From an uncultured Muribaculaceae bacterium (GTDB taxonomy: Bacteria; Bacteroidota; Bacteroidia; Bacteroidales; Muribaculaceae): a stretch of 12,081 bases of DNA. Location of the stretch: assembly GCA_910586175.1 (NCBI GenBank), contig CAJUIJ010000072.1, positions 1 through 12,081 on the forward strand. Direction: 5' to 3'. Under the pieces are notes generated by a model. It saw only the letters and a program-made list of their open reading frames with translations, did no database searches and was not told where the DNA came from. The translations under genes were made by a program, and so were the position numbers. Each line of letters opens with the position of its first letter. Positions within the stretch are counted from its first letter, which is position 1. Positions 5,207 to 12,081 of the stretch are shown piece after piece.

Positions 5207-6004
5207 TCAATCGTTGTATGTGTCGAGTGTCAATGCTGCAATCTTGAAATTGTGGTCTTCCACAAATTTGATTATTGCGTCGCGCTCCGGACTCTCCTGT
5301 ACATCGGCCTTGCAACGAACCATTGCATTAAATGGCGAGGTGTTTGACTGGTAGATGTGGCGATAGCACTTGGCGATATCGTCGATGTGCTCTTCAGGAA
5401 ATTTACCTTTACGCATTATGAATGCGTTGACTCCGAAATAGGCGATAGGATTATGAGCCATGATGGTAAATGGAGGCACGTTGTTGTTGACGCGACATCC
5501 TCCCTTCACCAGCACCCATTCACCCACATCGATTTTCTCGTGCACCAATGAGCAAGACGACAATATGGAAAAATTGCCAATCTTACAAGAACCCGCTATC
5601 TTCACAGAGTTGCCGATTACAACCCAACTGCCGATTTCTGAGTCGTGGGCTACATGGCTCTGTGCCATTATGAACGAGTCATTGCCGATTTTTGTCTTGC
5701 CATTGCGCACAATGCTTCGGTTGATGATCACATGCTCGCGTATCGTATTGTTGTCACCTATCTCCACGTAGCTCTCTTCCCCTTTCCAACGGAAGTCTTG
5801 AGGAGTGGCGGCTATAATGCAGCCATCGTAAAAACGGTTGTTCTTGCCGATGCGAGCTCCCGACATGATGCTTACATGCGGACCTATGATGCATCCGTCG
5901 CCGATTTCGGTGTTGCGGTCAACGTAAGCAAATGCCTCGATTGTGACATTCTCTCCGATTTTGGCTTCGGGGTGTACAAATGCCATGGGACTGATATTGT
6001 TCAT
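5207..6004 (-). CDS. lpxA: LpxA-like UDP-GlcNAc O-acyltransferase, divergent
   Basis: A 265-residue left-handed beta-helix acyltransferase of the LpxA family (E. coli LpxA has 262), with many isoleucine-patch hexapeptides from about 10 to 190 and a C-terminal helical part from about 195. LpxA moves an acyl chain from acyl carrier protein to UDP-GlcNAc, the first step of lipid A synthesis, as a cytoplasmic trimer. Conserved: PQD (68-70), the catalytic His120 in SHVAHD (116-121), His117, His155, FGVN (190-193) and VPPF (176-179). Changed relative to E. coli: His144 is Ser139, Gln161 is Glu156, Lys76 is Arg72, Arg204 is Lys199 and Arg205 is Gly200. It may therefore be a paralogue with another acyl or sugar substrate rather than the housekeeping enzyme. 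It follows the outer membrane factor gene by 36 bp as the last gene of the efflux operon, with a terminator after it. Family assignment is firm; the exact role is open. Confidence 0.85.
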   Translation of the reverse strand: MNNISPMAFVHPEAKIGENVTIEAFAYVDRNTEIGDGCIIGPHVSIMSGARIGKNNRFYDGCIIAATPQDFRWKGEESYVEIGDNNTIREHVIINRSIVRNGKTKIGNDSFIMAQSHVAHDSEIGSWVVIGNSVKIAGSCKIGNFSILSSCSLVHEKIDVGEWVLVKGGCRVNNNVPPFTIMAHNPIAYFGVNAFIMRKGKFPEEHIDDIAKCYRHIYQSNTSPFNAMVRCKADVQESPERDAIIKFVEDHNFKIAALTLDTYND

Positions 6005-6040
6005 AATTATACGGGTATTAAGATTTATATTTACGTGTTC

Positions 6041-7417
6041 TCAACGTCCACCTCCCACTGCCTGGTAGAGCGAGATGAGAGCCGACACCTTGTTGTGCCA
6101 GCAAGTTAGACTTGACATCTGGGCGCTAAGAAGGCTCGACTGTGCGGTCAACACTTCAAGGTATGTGGTGCTTGTGTTAAGCATCAAAAGCTCTTGGGTG
6201 TATTCTACCGATTTCTCCAGGTTGTCTATCTGCTGCATCAGGCATTCACGCTTCTCGGAGTTGAACCTGTAAGTGGCGAGTGCATCGCTCACCTCGGCGC
6301 TGGCGCTGAGCACTTTGGTCTCGAAGTCGTTCATAGCCTGCGCTTGCTTGGCCTTGGCCACCTCCAAGTTGGCGATGTTCTGACCGCGTGAGAAAAGCGG
6401 GGCTGCCAATGAACCTGCAAGCTGCACGAACCATTTGCCGGGATTGGATACAAGTGAGCCTAACAGGTTGGTGAATCCTCCGTTTGACGATATTGTTAAG
6501 CTCGGATAGAAAGCCGCACGGGCGGAGTTGGTTGAGTAGTAGGCTGCTGCAAGGTTGCGCTCTGCCGCACGAACGTCCGGACGCACTGCAAGGTATGTCA
6601 TAGGCACTCCTGCCTGGATTGATACCGGAAGCTCGAAGTTGAGATTGTCCGACACTTTCCATTCTTGCGGATATGAGTGCAGAAGAAGCGACATGGTGTT
6701 CTGAAGCTCATGTATCGAGTTCTTAAGGTCGGGTATAGAACCCATGATACTCCAATATTGGGCAGTGCTCTGCACCACTGCTGCCTCGTTGACTCTGCCG
6801 GCCTCTTTCATCAGCTTCATCGATTCCACCTGGTCTTTCCAGATTTCGGATGTGCGCTCAGTGAGCGCAAGCTGCTGGTTGAGGAGCATCAGGCTATAGT
6901 AGCAATTCGCCACGCCGCAAATAATCTGCGACTGCACGGCCTGACGGTATTCCTCCATCTGCTCCACCGCGACTTTGGCTCCACGTTTGCGGTTGAGTAT
7001 CTTGCCGAACACATCGATTTCCCACGATATCGACATCGGTATCGTGTAGGTCCATGTGTCCATCTTCATATTGCCATATTTGGCGGCTCCTCCGTTAGGA
7101 TTTAATGCCACGGCGGGAAGATAGCTAAGTTTCGCTCCCTTGAGTTGCGCACGGGCCATATCGATGTTTTTCACTGCATTGTCGAGATCTTTGTTATTCT
7201 CGAGGGCAGTGCTGATATATCCCTGGAGCACAGGGTCGGTAAACACTTCCTGCCATCTCAGGAAAGGAAGTGATGTCGAGTCTTTCTCTGCCTGAAGCGA
7301 CTCTTCATAGGTCTTGACATATGAGTTGTCGGTGGGCAGTTCATATTTCTTGTAGATGTTGCAGCTTGACAGTGTCAATGCCAAGCCTGCAACAACTATA
7401 TATTTGCTGATTTTCAT
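6041..7417 (-). CDS. Outer membrane efflux lipoprotein, TolC/NodT family
   Basis: Outer membrane channel of a tripartite RND pump. The protein is 458 residues, typical for the NodT/OprM group. A lipoprotein signal runs from residue 1 to the lipobox LSSC, with Cys19 as the expected lipidated residue. Two OEP repeats follow: the first from about 60 to 250 and the second from about 275 to 455. Family hallmarks are YLAVRPDVRAAERNLAAA (275-292), ARAAFYPSLTISSNGG (299-314) and TYLEVLTAQSSLLSAQ (418-433), with long heptad-like helices expected for the periplasmic alpha-barrel. It lies 34 bp after the RND gene and 36 bp before the lpxA-like gene, all on the minus strand. The ATG start is set by the signal peptide. 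Substrates cannot be read from sequence. Confidence 0.93.
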   Translation of the reverse strand: MKISKYIVVAGLALTLSSCNIYKKYELPTDNSYVKTYEESLQAEKDSTSLPFLRWQEVFTDPVLQGYISTALENNKDLDNAVKNIDMARAQLKGAKLSYLPAVALNPNGGAAKYGNMKMDTWTYTIPMSISWEIDVFGKILNRKRGAKVAVEQMEEYRQAVQSQIICGVANCYYSLMLLNQQLALTERTSEIWKDQVESMKLMKEAGRVNEAAVVQSTAQYWSIMGSIPDLKNSIHELQNTMSLLLHSYPQEWKVSDNLNFELPVSIQAGVPMTYLAVRPDVRAAERNLAAAYYSTNSARAAFYPSLTISSNGGFTNLLGSLVSNPGKWFVQLAGSLAAPLFSRGQNIANLEVAKAKQAQAMNDFETKVLSASAEVSDALATYRFNSEKRECLMQQIDNLEKSVEYTQELLMLNTSTTYLEVLTAQSSLLSAQMSSLTCWHNKVSALISLYQAVGGGR

Positions 7418-7451
7418 TTTATTATCTGGTGTTTATGTCGTGTGACTCCTA

Positions 7452-10400
7452 TCAATCGTGATGCCTGTTGTATTGTTCAAGCTCCGATGAAAGTTGTGAG
7501 TTGTCGGTGTCTGTCCACTTGAACGGCGTGATCTTCTCCTGGATTATCTGGAATGCGACAAACATGCCGGGCACCACAAGCACCTGAAGTATCATACCGA
7601 TCAACATACCGCCGATTGCTCCGGTGCCGAGTGCGTTATAACCGTTGGCACCGGCTCCTGTGGCAAACATCAACGGCAACAGACCGATAATCATGGCCAA
7701 TGATGTCATGAGGATAGGACGCAGACGCGCTTTCGAGCCGAGTATGGCTGCGTTGATGATACTGACGCCTGTGCGTCGGCGCTCAAGTGCAAACTCTACG
7801 ATTAGGATGGCATTCTTGGCCAACAGACCGATAAGCATGATTAGCGCAATCTGCAAGTAGATGTTGTTGTCAATTCCCATCATTCGGGCGAAGATGAATG
7901 TGCCCATCAAACCGAACGGCACTGAGAGTATCACCGCAAACGGGATGATGTAACTCTCATACTGAGCCGACAGGAGCAGGTATACAAACAGGAGCACAAG
8001 CGCAAACACATATGCAGTCTGTGAGCTGCCGCTCTTCGCTTCCTCACGCGTGAGACCGGAATATTCGTAACCGAAGCCAACAGGGAGCGACTGTGCTGCC
8101 ACCTCTTCGATTGCCTTGATAGCATCACCCGATGACACGCCCGGCGCAGGGCTACCGGTCACTGATATGGCCGTGAACATGTTGAAACGGTTTATCACGT
8201 CAGGACCGTATACTCGCTTGAGGCTTACGAAGTTGTCAATCGGGGCCATGACGGCGCCGTTGCGCACTTTCACCTGTTTCAAAGTTTCAGGCGACACGCG
8301 GGCTTCGGGAGCTGCTTGCATCATCACGCGGTAGAGCTTACCGAATCTGTTGAAGTTCGATATGTACATACCACCATAGTAGGCCTGAAGTGTCTGGAGT
8401 ATCTGGTTCTGTGTGAGACCGGCTTTCTTAATTTTGGCTACATCAAGTTCCACCATATATTGAGGATAGTTGGGGTTGAACGTAGAATATGCCATAGAAA
8501 TCTCGGGGCGTGCATTCAATGCACCGATGAAACGCTGATACACCTGGAAGAAGTTGTTGATGTCACCGCCCGTCTTGTCCTGCAACTTAATCTCGAAACC
8601 GTTGGTTGCCGAGTAACCGGAAATCATAGGGGGTTGGAAGAACATGACACGTGCATCCTTTATCTGCGAACATTTCTGCATCAGCTGCATCGATACCGCT
8701 GCTGCACTCTCGGTGTTTTCATCACGCTCTTCCCATGGTTTGAGCTTGATGATAAACGAACCGTAGGTGCTTCCCTGTCCGGCCACAAAGCTGTAGCCGG
8801 TGATGGCATTGCGGATATAGATTGCAGGTATGGTGCTCGCTATGCTGTCCACCTGATCCATTACGGCCTTGGTGCGTTCCATTGAAGTTGCCGGGGGCAT
8901 ATCGATCACACCCATCAGTGTGCCTGTGTCCTCATTCGGCACAAGTGCAGTTGCCGTCGTCGACATAAGCCATACAAGAACTGCCGTGGAGAGTGCTACA
9001 AGTCCGAAACCTGTCACTTTATGGTGTATAAACCATGATGCGCATTTCGTGTAGACTTCGAGAAGTTTGTTAAACATACGGTTGAACGCATCGATAAAGC
9101 TCTTTTGGAACATGCCGATCACGCCCAACAATGCCACAACTACTGCTATCGTGCTCAGAAGCACGTTCTCAAACTCATACCATCCCAACACAAGGAATAC
9201 CACTGCAGCCACAAGCAGCAATGTGGTGACGATGGGTGGGAAGGAGAAGCGTTTCTTATATGATTTCACTACTGCTTGGCCGGCTGCCTTGTAGGCATCA
9301 CCCATGCGCTTGCCGAGCGATTCCTCATTGTCTCCTTCTGTCTTGTGAGGCTTCAGGAAGATTGCGCAGAGTGCCGGCGAAAGTGTAAGTGCGTTGATTG
9401 CCGAGAGGAAGATTGCCATAGCCATTGTCAAACCGAACTGGCGGTAGAACACACCCGATGTTCCACCCATGAACGACACGGGGATAAACACGAGCATCAT
9501 GACCAGCGTGATGGAGACGAGTGCACCGGCTATGTCGTTCATGGCATCAATCGATGCCATCTTGGCCGACTTGTAGCCTTCATCAAGTTTGGCGTGTACC
9601 GCCTCCACCACCACAATGGCGTCGTCGACCACAATTGCGATTGCAAGCACAAGTGCTGACAGGGTGAGCAAGTTTATGGTGAAGCCGAATATCTTCATCA
9701 TAAAGAATGTACCGATCAAGGCCACAGGGATTGCAATCATAGGGATGATTGTGGAGCGGAAGTCCTGCAAGAAGATAAACACCACGAGGAACACCAGCGC
9801 GAATGCCTCCAGCAGGGTCTTGATCACCTCGTGGATTGAGGCGAACAGGAACTGGTTCACGTCCATCGTCGTCACAATCTTCAGTCCCTCCGGACATTCC
9901 TTCTGGAATTTGTCAAGCTCTGCCTGGATGGTGTTGACCACCTCTGTTGCATTCGAACCAGCCGACTGCATCACCATTGCAGCCACACCGATGTGTCCGT
10001 TGGTGGTGGAGTGGAAGCCGTATGTGAGTCGTCCGAGTTCCACTGTGGCAACATCTTTGAGCTTGAGGATTTCGCCATTGGGGAGAGCCTTTATTATGAT
10101 GTCCTCAAACTCTGACTCATTCTGAAGACGTCCCTTATAACGCATTGTGTATTGGAATGTCTGGTTTCCGTTCTCACCAAACTGACCGGGGGCTGCCTCT
10201 ATGTTCTGCTCTGCCAAGGCGGCCGTCACATCGGTTGGCATAAGTGAGTACTGTGCCATAACATCAGGCTTAAGCCATATGCGCATGGAGTAATCAGCAC
10301 CCATCACCATTGCATCACCCACACCGGGTACACGCTTGATTACCGGTATGATGTTGATGGCCATGTAGTTCTCCACGAACTCCTCACTATATTTCGGATC

Positions 10401-10838
10401 TTCGGCATATACGTTAAACACCATAAGCATCGATGACTGACGCTTCTGCGTAATCACACCGACCTGGTTAACCTCTGAAGGCAGCTGGCTGGCAGCTTTT
10501 GCCACGCGGTTCTGCACATCCACTGCTGCCATGTCGGGGTCCATACCGGACTTGAAGTATACGCTGATTTCGGCTGAACCGGTATTGGTGGCCGATGAAT
10601 ACATGTAGTCCATGTTCTCGGCACCGTTTATCTGCTCCTCAAGTGGAGCAATCACGGAGTTGAGCACCGACTGTGCATTTGCACCCGTATAAGTGGTGCG
10701 CACGCTGATTGTCGGAGGGGCAATATTGGGATATTGCTCAATTGGAAGCGTCATCAGTCCCAAAATACCGAAAATCACGATAAATATCGAGATCACGGTG
10801 GCGAGTACCGGCCGCTTTATAAACGTTGATAAATTCAT
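7452..10838 (-). CDS. RND multidrug efflux pump, AcrB/MexB (HAE1) type
   Basis: Inner-membrane proton-driven exporter forming the centre of the tripartite pump. The protein is 1128 residues against about 1050 for AcrB. TM1 is near 10-29, the first porter region runs from about 40 to 330 and TM2-TM6 span about 335-495. The second porter region lies at about 635-935, then the last TM block at about 940-1100. Proton-relay residues are present: Asp405 and Asp406 in VDDAIVV (404-410), Lys1008 in LAKNAIL, and Arg1040 in RLRPILMTS. The extra length is almost all in one insertion of about 70 residues between LKP (495-497) and FNRMFNK (585-591). It contains two hydrophobic stretches, about 533-553 and 557-577, which would add two membrane helices and keep the topology in phase. 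It lies between the membrane fusion gene (52 bp upstream) and the outer membrane factor gene (34 bp downstream). Substrate is unknown; drugs, bile salts or lipids are possible. Confidence 0.95.
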   Translation of the reverse strand: MNLSTFIKRPVLATVISIFIVIFGILGLMTLPIEQYPNIAPPTISVRTTYTGANAQSVLNSVIAPLEEQINGAENMDYMYSSATNTGSAEISVYFKSGMDPDMAAVDVQNRVAKAASQLPSEVNQVGVITQKRQSSMLMVFNVYAEDPKYSEEFVENYMAINIIPVIKRVPGVGDAMVMGADYSMRIWLKPDVMAQYSLMPTDVTAALAEQNIEAAPGQFGENGNQTFQYTMRYKGRLQNESEFEDIIIKALPNGEILKLKDVATVELGRLTYGFHSTTNGHIGVAAMVMQSAGSNATEVVNTIQAELDKFQKECPEGLKIVTTMDVNQFLFASIHEVIKTLLEAFALVFLVVFIFLQDFRSTIIPMIAIPVALIGTFFMMKIFGFTINLLTLSALVLAIAIVVDDAIVVVEAVHAKLDEGYKSAKMASIDAMNDIAGALVSITLVMMLVFIPVSFMGGTSGVFYRQFGLTMAMAIFLSAINALTLSPALCAIFLKPHKTEGDNEESLGKRMGDAYKAAGQAVVKSYKKRFSFPPIVTTLLLVAAVVFLVLGWYEFENVLLSTIAVVVALLGVIGMFQKSFIDAFNRMFNKLLEVYTKCASWFIHHKVTGFGLVALSTAVLVWLMSTTATALVPNEDTGTLMGVIDMPPATSMERTKAVMDQVDSIASTIPAIYIRNAITGYSFVAGQGSTYGSFIIKLKPWEERDENTESAAAVSMQLMQKCSQIKDARVMFFQPPMISGYSATNGFEIKLQDKTGGDINNFFQVYQRFIGALNARPEISMAYSTFNPNYPQYMVELDVAKIKKAGLTQNQILQTLQAYYGGMYISNFNRFGKLYRVMMQAAPEARVSPETLKQVKVRNGAVMAPIDNFVSLKRVYGPDVINRFNMFTAISVTGSPAPGVSSGDAIKAIEEVAAQSLPVGFGYEYSGLTREEAKSGSSQTAYVFALVLLFVYLLLSAQYESYIIPFAVILSVPFGLMGTFIFARMMGIDNNIYLQIALIMLIGLLAKNAILIVEFALERRRTGVSIINAAILGSKARLRPILMTSLAMIIGLLPLMFATGAGANGYNALGTGAIGGMLIGMILQVLVVPGMFVAFQIIQEKITPFKWTDTDNSQLSSELEQYNRHHD

Positions 10839-10890
10839 CTCCTTTATTTTATGTGTTTAGAGATTTTGTTGTTATTTGGGACTTTATGAC

Positions 10891-12012
10891 TTATTTCTTT
10901 GGTTTGATGGTCATGTCATCTTTCACAGAGATACCCACGCCTTCTGTCACGATTACTTCTCCCGGCTCAAGTCCTGCCACCACTATGTAGTTTTGGCCGT
11001 CGTTCTCGTCGGCAACCTGGATGTTGCGCGACTTTACCTTGTTGCTGTCGTTCACTACGTATACAAATTTCATGTCCTGCATCTCGAAGGTGGCTTTCTG
11101 TGGCACGAGCATAATGTTGTTGCGGGCCTGTGGCATCAGCACCTGTCCTGTGTTGCCGCTGTGGAGCATTCCGTCAGGGTTGGGGAAGATGGCCTTGGCT
11201 GTGGCACTACCGGTGCTCGGGTCAATCACACCGGAGATTGAGATGATTTTGCCTTTGTGTGCATATTCCTCTCCGTTGGCAAGCACCAACGACACTGCCG
11301 GCATCAGTTTTATGGCTTCATTGAGAGAGCGTTTGCCGTTGTCGGTCATGGCAAGCAGGTCTTTCTCATTGAGCGAGATGGTGGCTCGCATGTCGGAATT
11401 GTTGGAAAGCACTGTCAGCAGTGACTGTGGTGTAACGAGCGAACCTTCACGATAGTCAATACTGCCCACTACTCCTGACTCCGGTGCCTTGACCACTGCA
11501 TACGACAGGTTCTTGCGTGCAGATGTCAGGTTGGCCATTGCCTGGCTGTATGACGCTTTGGCTGAGTTGTATTGGTCCACAGATGTTTGGTAGGCCGGCT
11601 GGCTAATGATGTTCTTATCGAGGAGCATCTTGTTGTTGTTCATATTGGTCTGTGCTGTGTTGACATTAGCCTGGGCTACTGCCACCGATGCCTGTGCTGC
11701 CTCTACCGCGGCCTGAAGCGACACCTGATCGATGATGAAGAGTGTCTGACCTTTGCCCACTCGCTGTCCTTCCTCTACACACACTTTTGTCAGAAATCCC
11801 TGAATCTGCGGACGAATCTCCACATCATTCTCTCCCTCAAGTGTTGTCGGAAATGAATTGTTCATCACCGAGTTTTCCTCACTGACGGTCAATACCGCAA
11901 GCTCCGGTGCCTGCTGTTGTTGCTGACCCTGATCTTTACCCTTGCATGAGGGCAATAGCATCGCGATTGCCATAGCTGGCATTATCAAACCGCTAAGTTG
12001 CTTGATTGTCAT
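10891..12012 (-). CDS. RND efflux periplasmic adaptor (membrane fusion) lipoprotein
   Basis: Periplasmic adaptor linking the RND pump to the outer membrane channel. The protein is 373 residues, close to AcrA. The lipoprotein signal ends at LPSC with Cys23 lipidated, followed by a Gln-rich flexible linker (GQGQQQQQ-type, 26-34). The domains are: first half of the lipoyl domain at about 60-95 (IQGFLTKVCVEEGQRVGKGQ), an alpha-helical hairpin at about 96-170 rich in Ala and Gln, second lipoyl half at about 171-195 (VKAPESGVVGSI), a beta-barrel at about 205-294 ending PNPDGMLHSGNTGQVLMP, and a membrane-proximal domain at 295-373. It is the first visible gene of the operon. The 69 bases upstream to the window edge contain a palindrome GGATATCC and only a partial -7 match (TGGATTTG, 12065-12058), so its promoter and any regulator gene probably lie at or beyond the right edge. 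Confidence 0.94.
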   Translation of the reverse strand: MTIKQLSGLIMPAMAIAMLLPSCKGKDQGQQQQQAPELAVLTVSEENSVMNNSFPTTLEGENDVEIRPQIQGFLTKVCVEEGQRVGKGQTLFIIDQVSLQAAVEAAQASVAVAQANVNTAQTNMNNNKMLLDKNIISQPAYQTSVDQYNSAKASYSQAMANLTSARKNLSYAVVKAPESGVVGSIDYREGSLVTPQSLLTVLSNNSDMRATISLNEKDLLAMTDNGKRSLNEAIKLMPAVSLVLANGEEYAHKGKIISISGVIDPSTGSATAKAIFPNPDGMLHSGNTGQVLMPQARNNIMLVPQKATFEMQDMKFVYVVNDSNKVKSRNIQVADENDGQNYIVVAGLEPGEVIVTEGVGISVKDDMTIKPKK

Positions 12013-12081
12013 GTTTTAACTTTTTATTATTTTATATTTCTATGCAATTGGATATCCCAAATCCAAATAGGTTTATTATAA
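12013..12081. other. Upstream region of the efflux operon with small palindrome
   Basis: AT-rich 69-base stretch up to the window end. It contains the 8-bp palindrome GGATATCC (12050-12057), extended imperfectly on both sides (TTGG...CCCAA), which overlaps the only -7-like sequence. This arrangement would suit an operator for a local repressor, but no regulator gene is visible and the evidence is slight. Confidence 0.3.

Noticed and set aside
8316..8885. 189-residue plus-strand open frame inside the RND gene
   Set aside because: Antisense shadow; the His/Cys-rich composition comes from the codon pattern of the real gene on the minus strand.

Overview
The window looks like chromosomal DNA from a member of the Bacteroidota, most likely the order Bacteroidales. 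Two upstream regions carry the TAnnTTTG -7 element typical of that phylum (one also has a correctly spaced TTTG -33 element). No strong Shine-Dalgarno sequences were noticed ahead of the starts checked. The DnaA, LpxA-like, NodT-type outer membrane lipoprotein and AcrB-type sequences also have a Bacteroidales character. A gut family such as Muribaculaceae is plausible, but this is an impression and was not tested.

Layout. (1) Positions 25-2331, minus strand: a thiamin operon, thiS - ThiE/TenI-like gene - thiE - thiG, tightly packed and running off the left edge, where further thi genes would be expected. (2) Positions 2332-2713: a 382-base AT-rich divergent intergenic region with a good minus-strand promoter for thiS, a weak candidate promoter for dnaA, and an 11-bp inverted repeat with arms 55 bp apart. 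(3) Positions 2714-4099, plus strand: dnaA, ending at a strong hairpin shared with the convergent cdsA. (4) Positions 4224-5048, minus strand: cdsA (phospholipid synthesis), with its own -7 element. (5) Positions 5058-5206: a block of overlapping inverted repeats that includes a clear intrinsic terminator. (6) Positions 5207-12012, minus strand: a compact run of membrane fusion lipoprotein - RND pump - outer membrane factor lipoprotein - LpxA-like acyltransferase, with gaps of only 34-52 bp.

How the genes work together. ThiS carries sulfur and ThiG builds the thiazole ring. ThiE joins thiazole phosphate to the pyrimidine to make thiamin phosphate, and the second ThiE-like protein probably has an accessory or salvage role. 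The efflux genes encode a complete tripartite pump spanning the inner membrane, periplasm and outer membrane. The LpxA-like gene is apparently co-transcribed with it, which would tie an outer-membrane lipid type of enzyme to drug or lipid export.

Most of the window is ordinary core metabolism. The parts worth a second look are: an insertion of about 70 residues in the RND pump that appears to add two membrane helices; the LpxA-like protein, which lacks several residues important in E. coli LpxA and sits in the efflux operon; changes in the DNA-recognition motif of DnaA; the inverted repeat ahead of dnaA; and a thiamin operon whose predicted leader is too short for a TPP riboswitch. I found no insertion sequences, CRISPR arrays, tRNA or rRNA genes.
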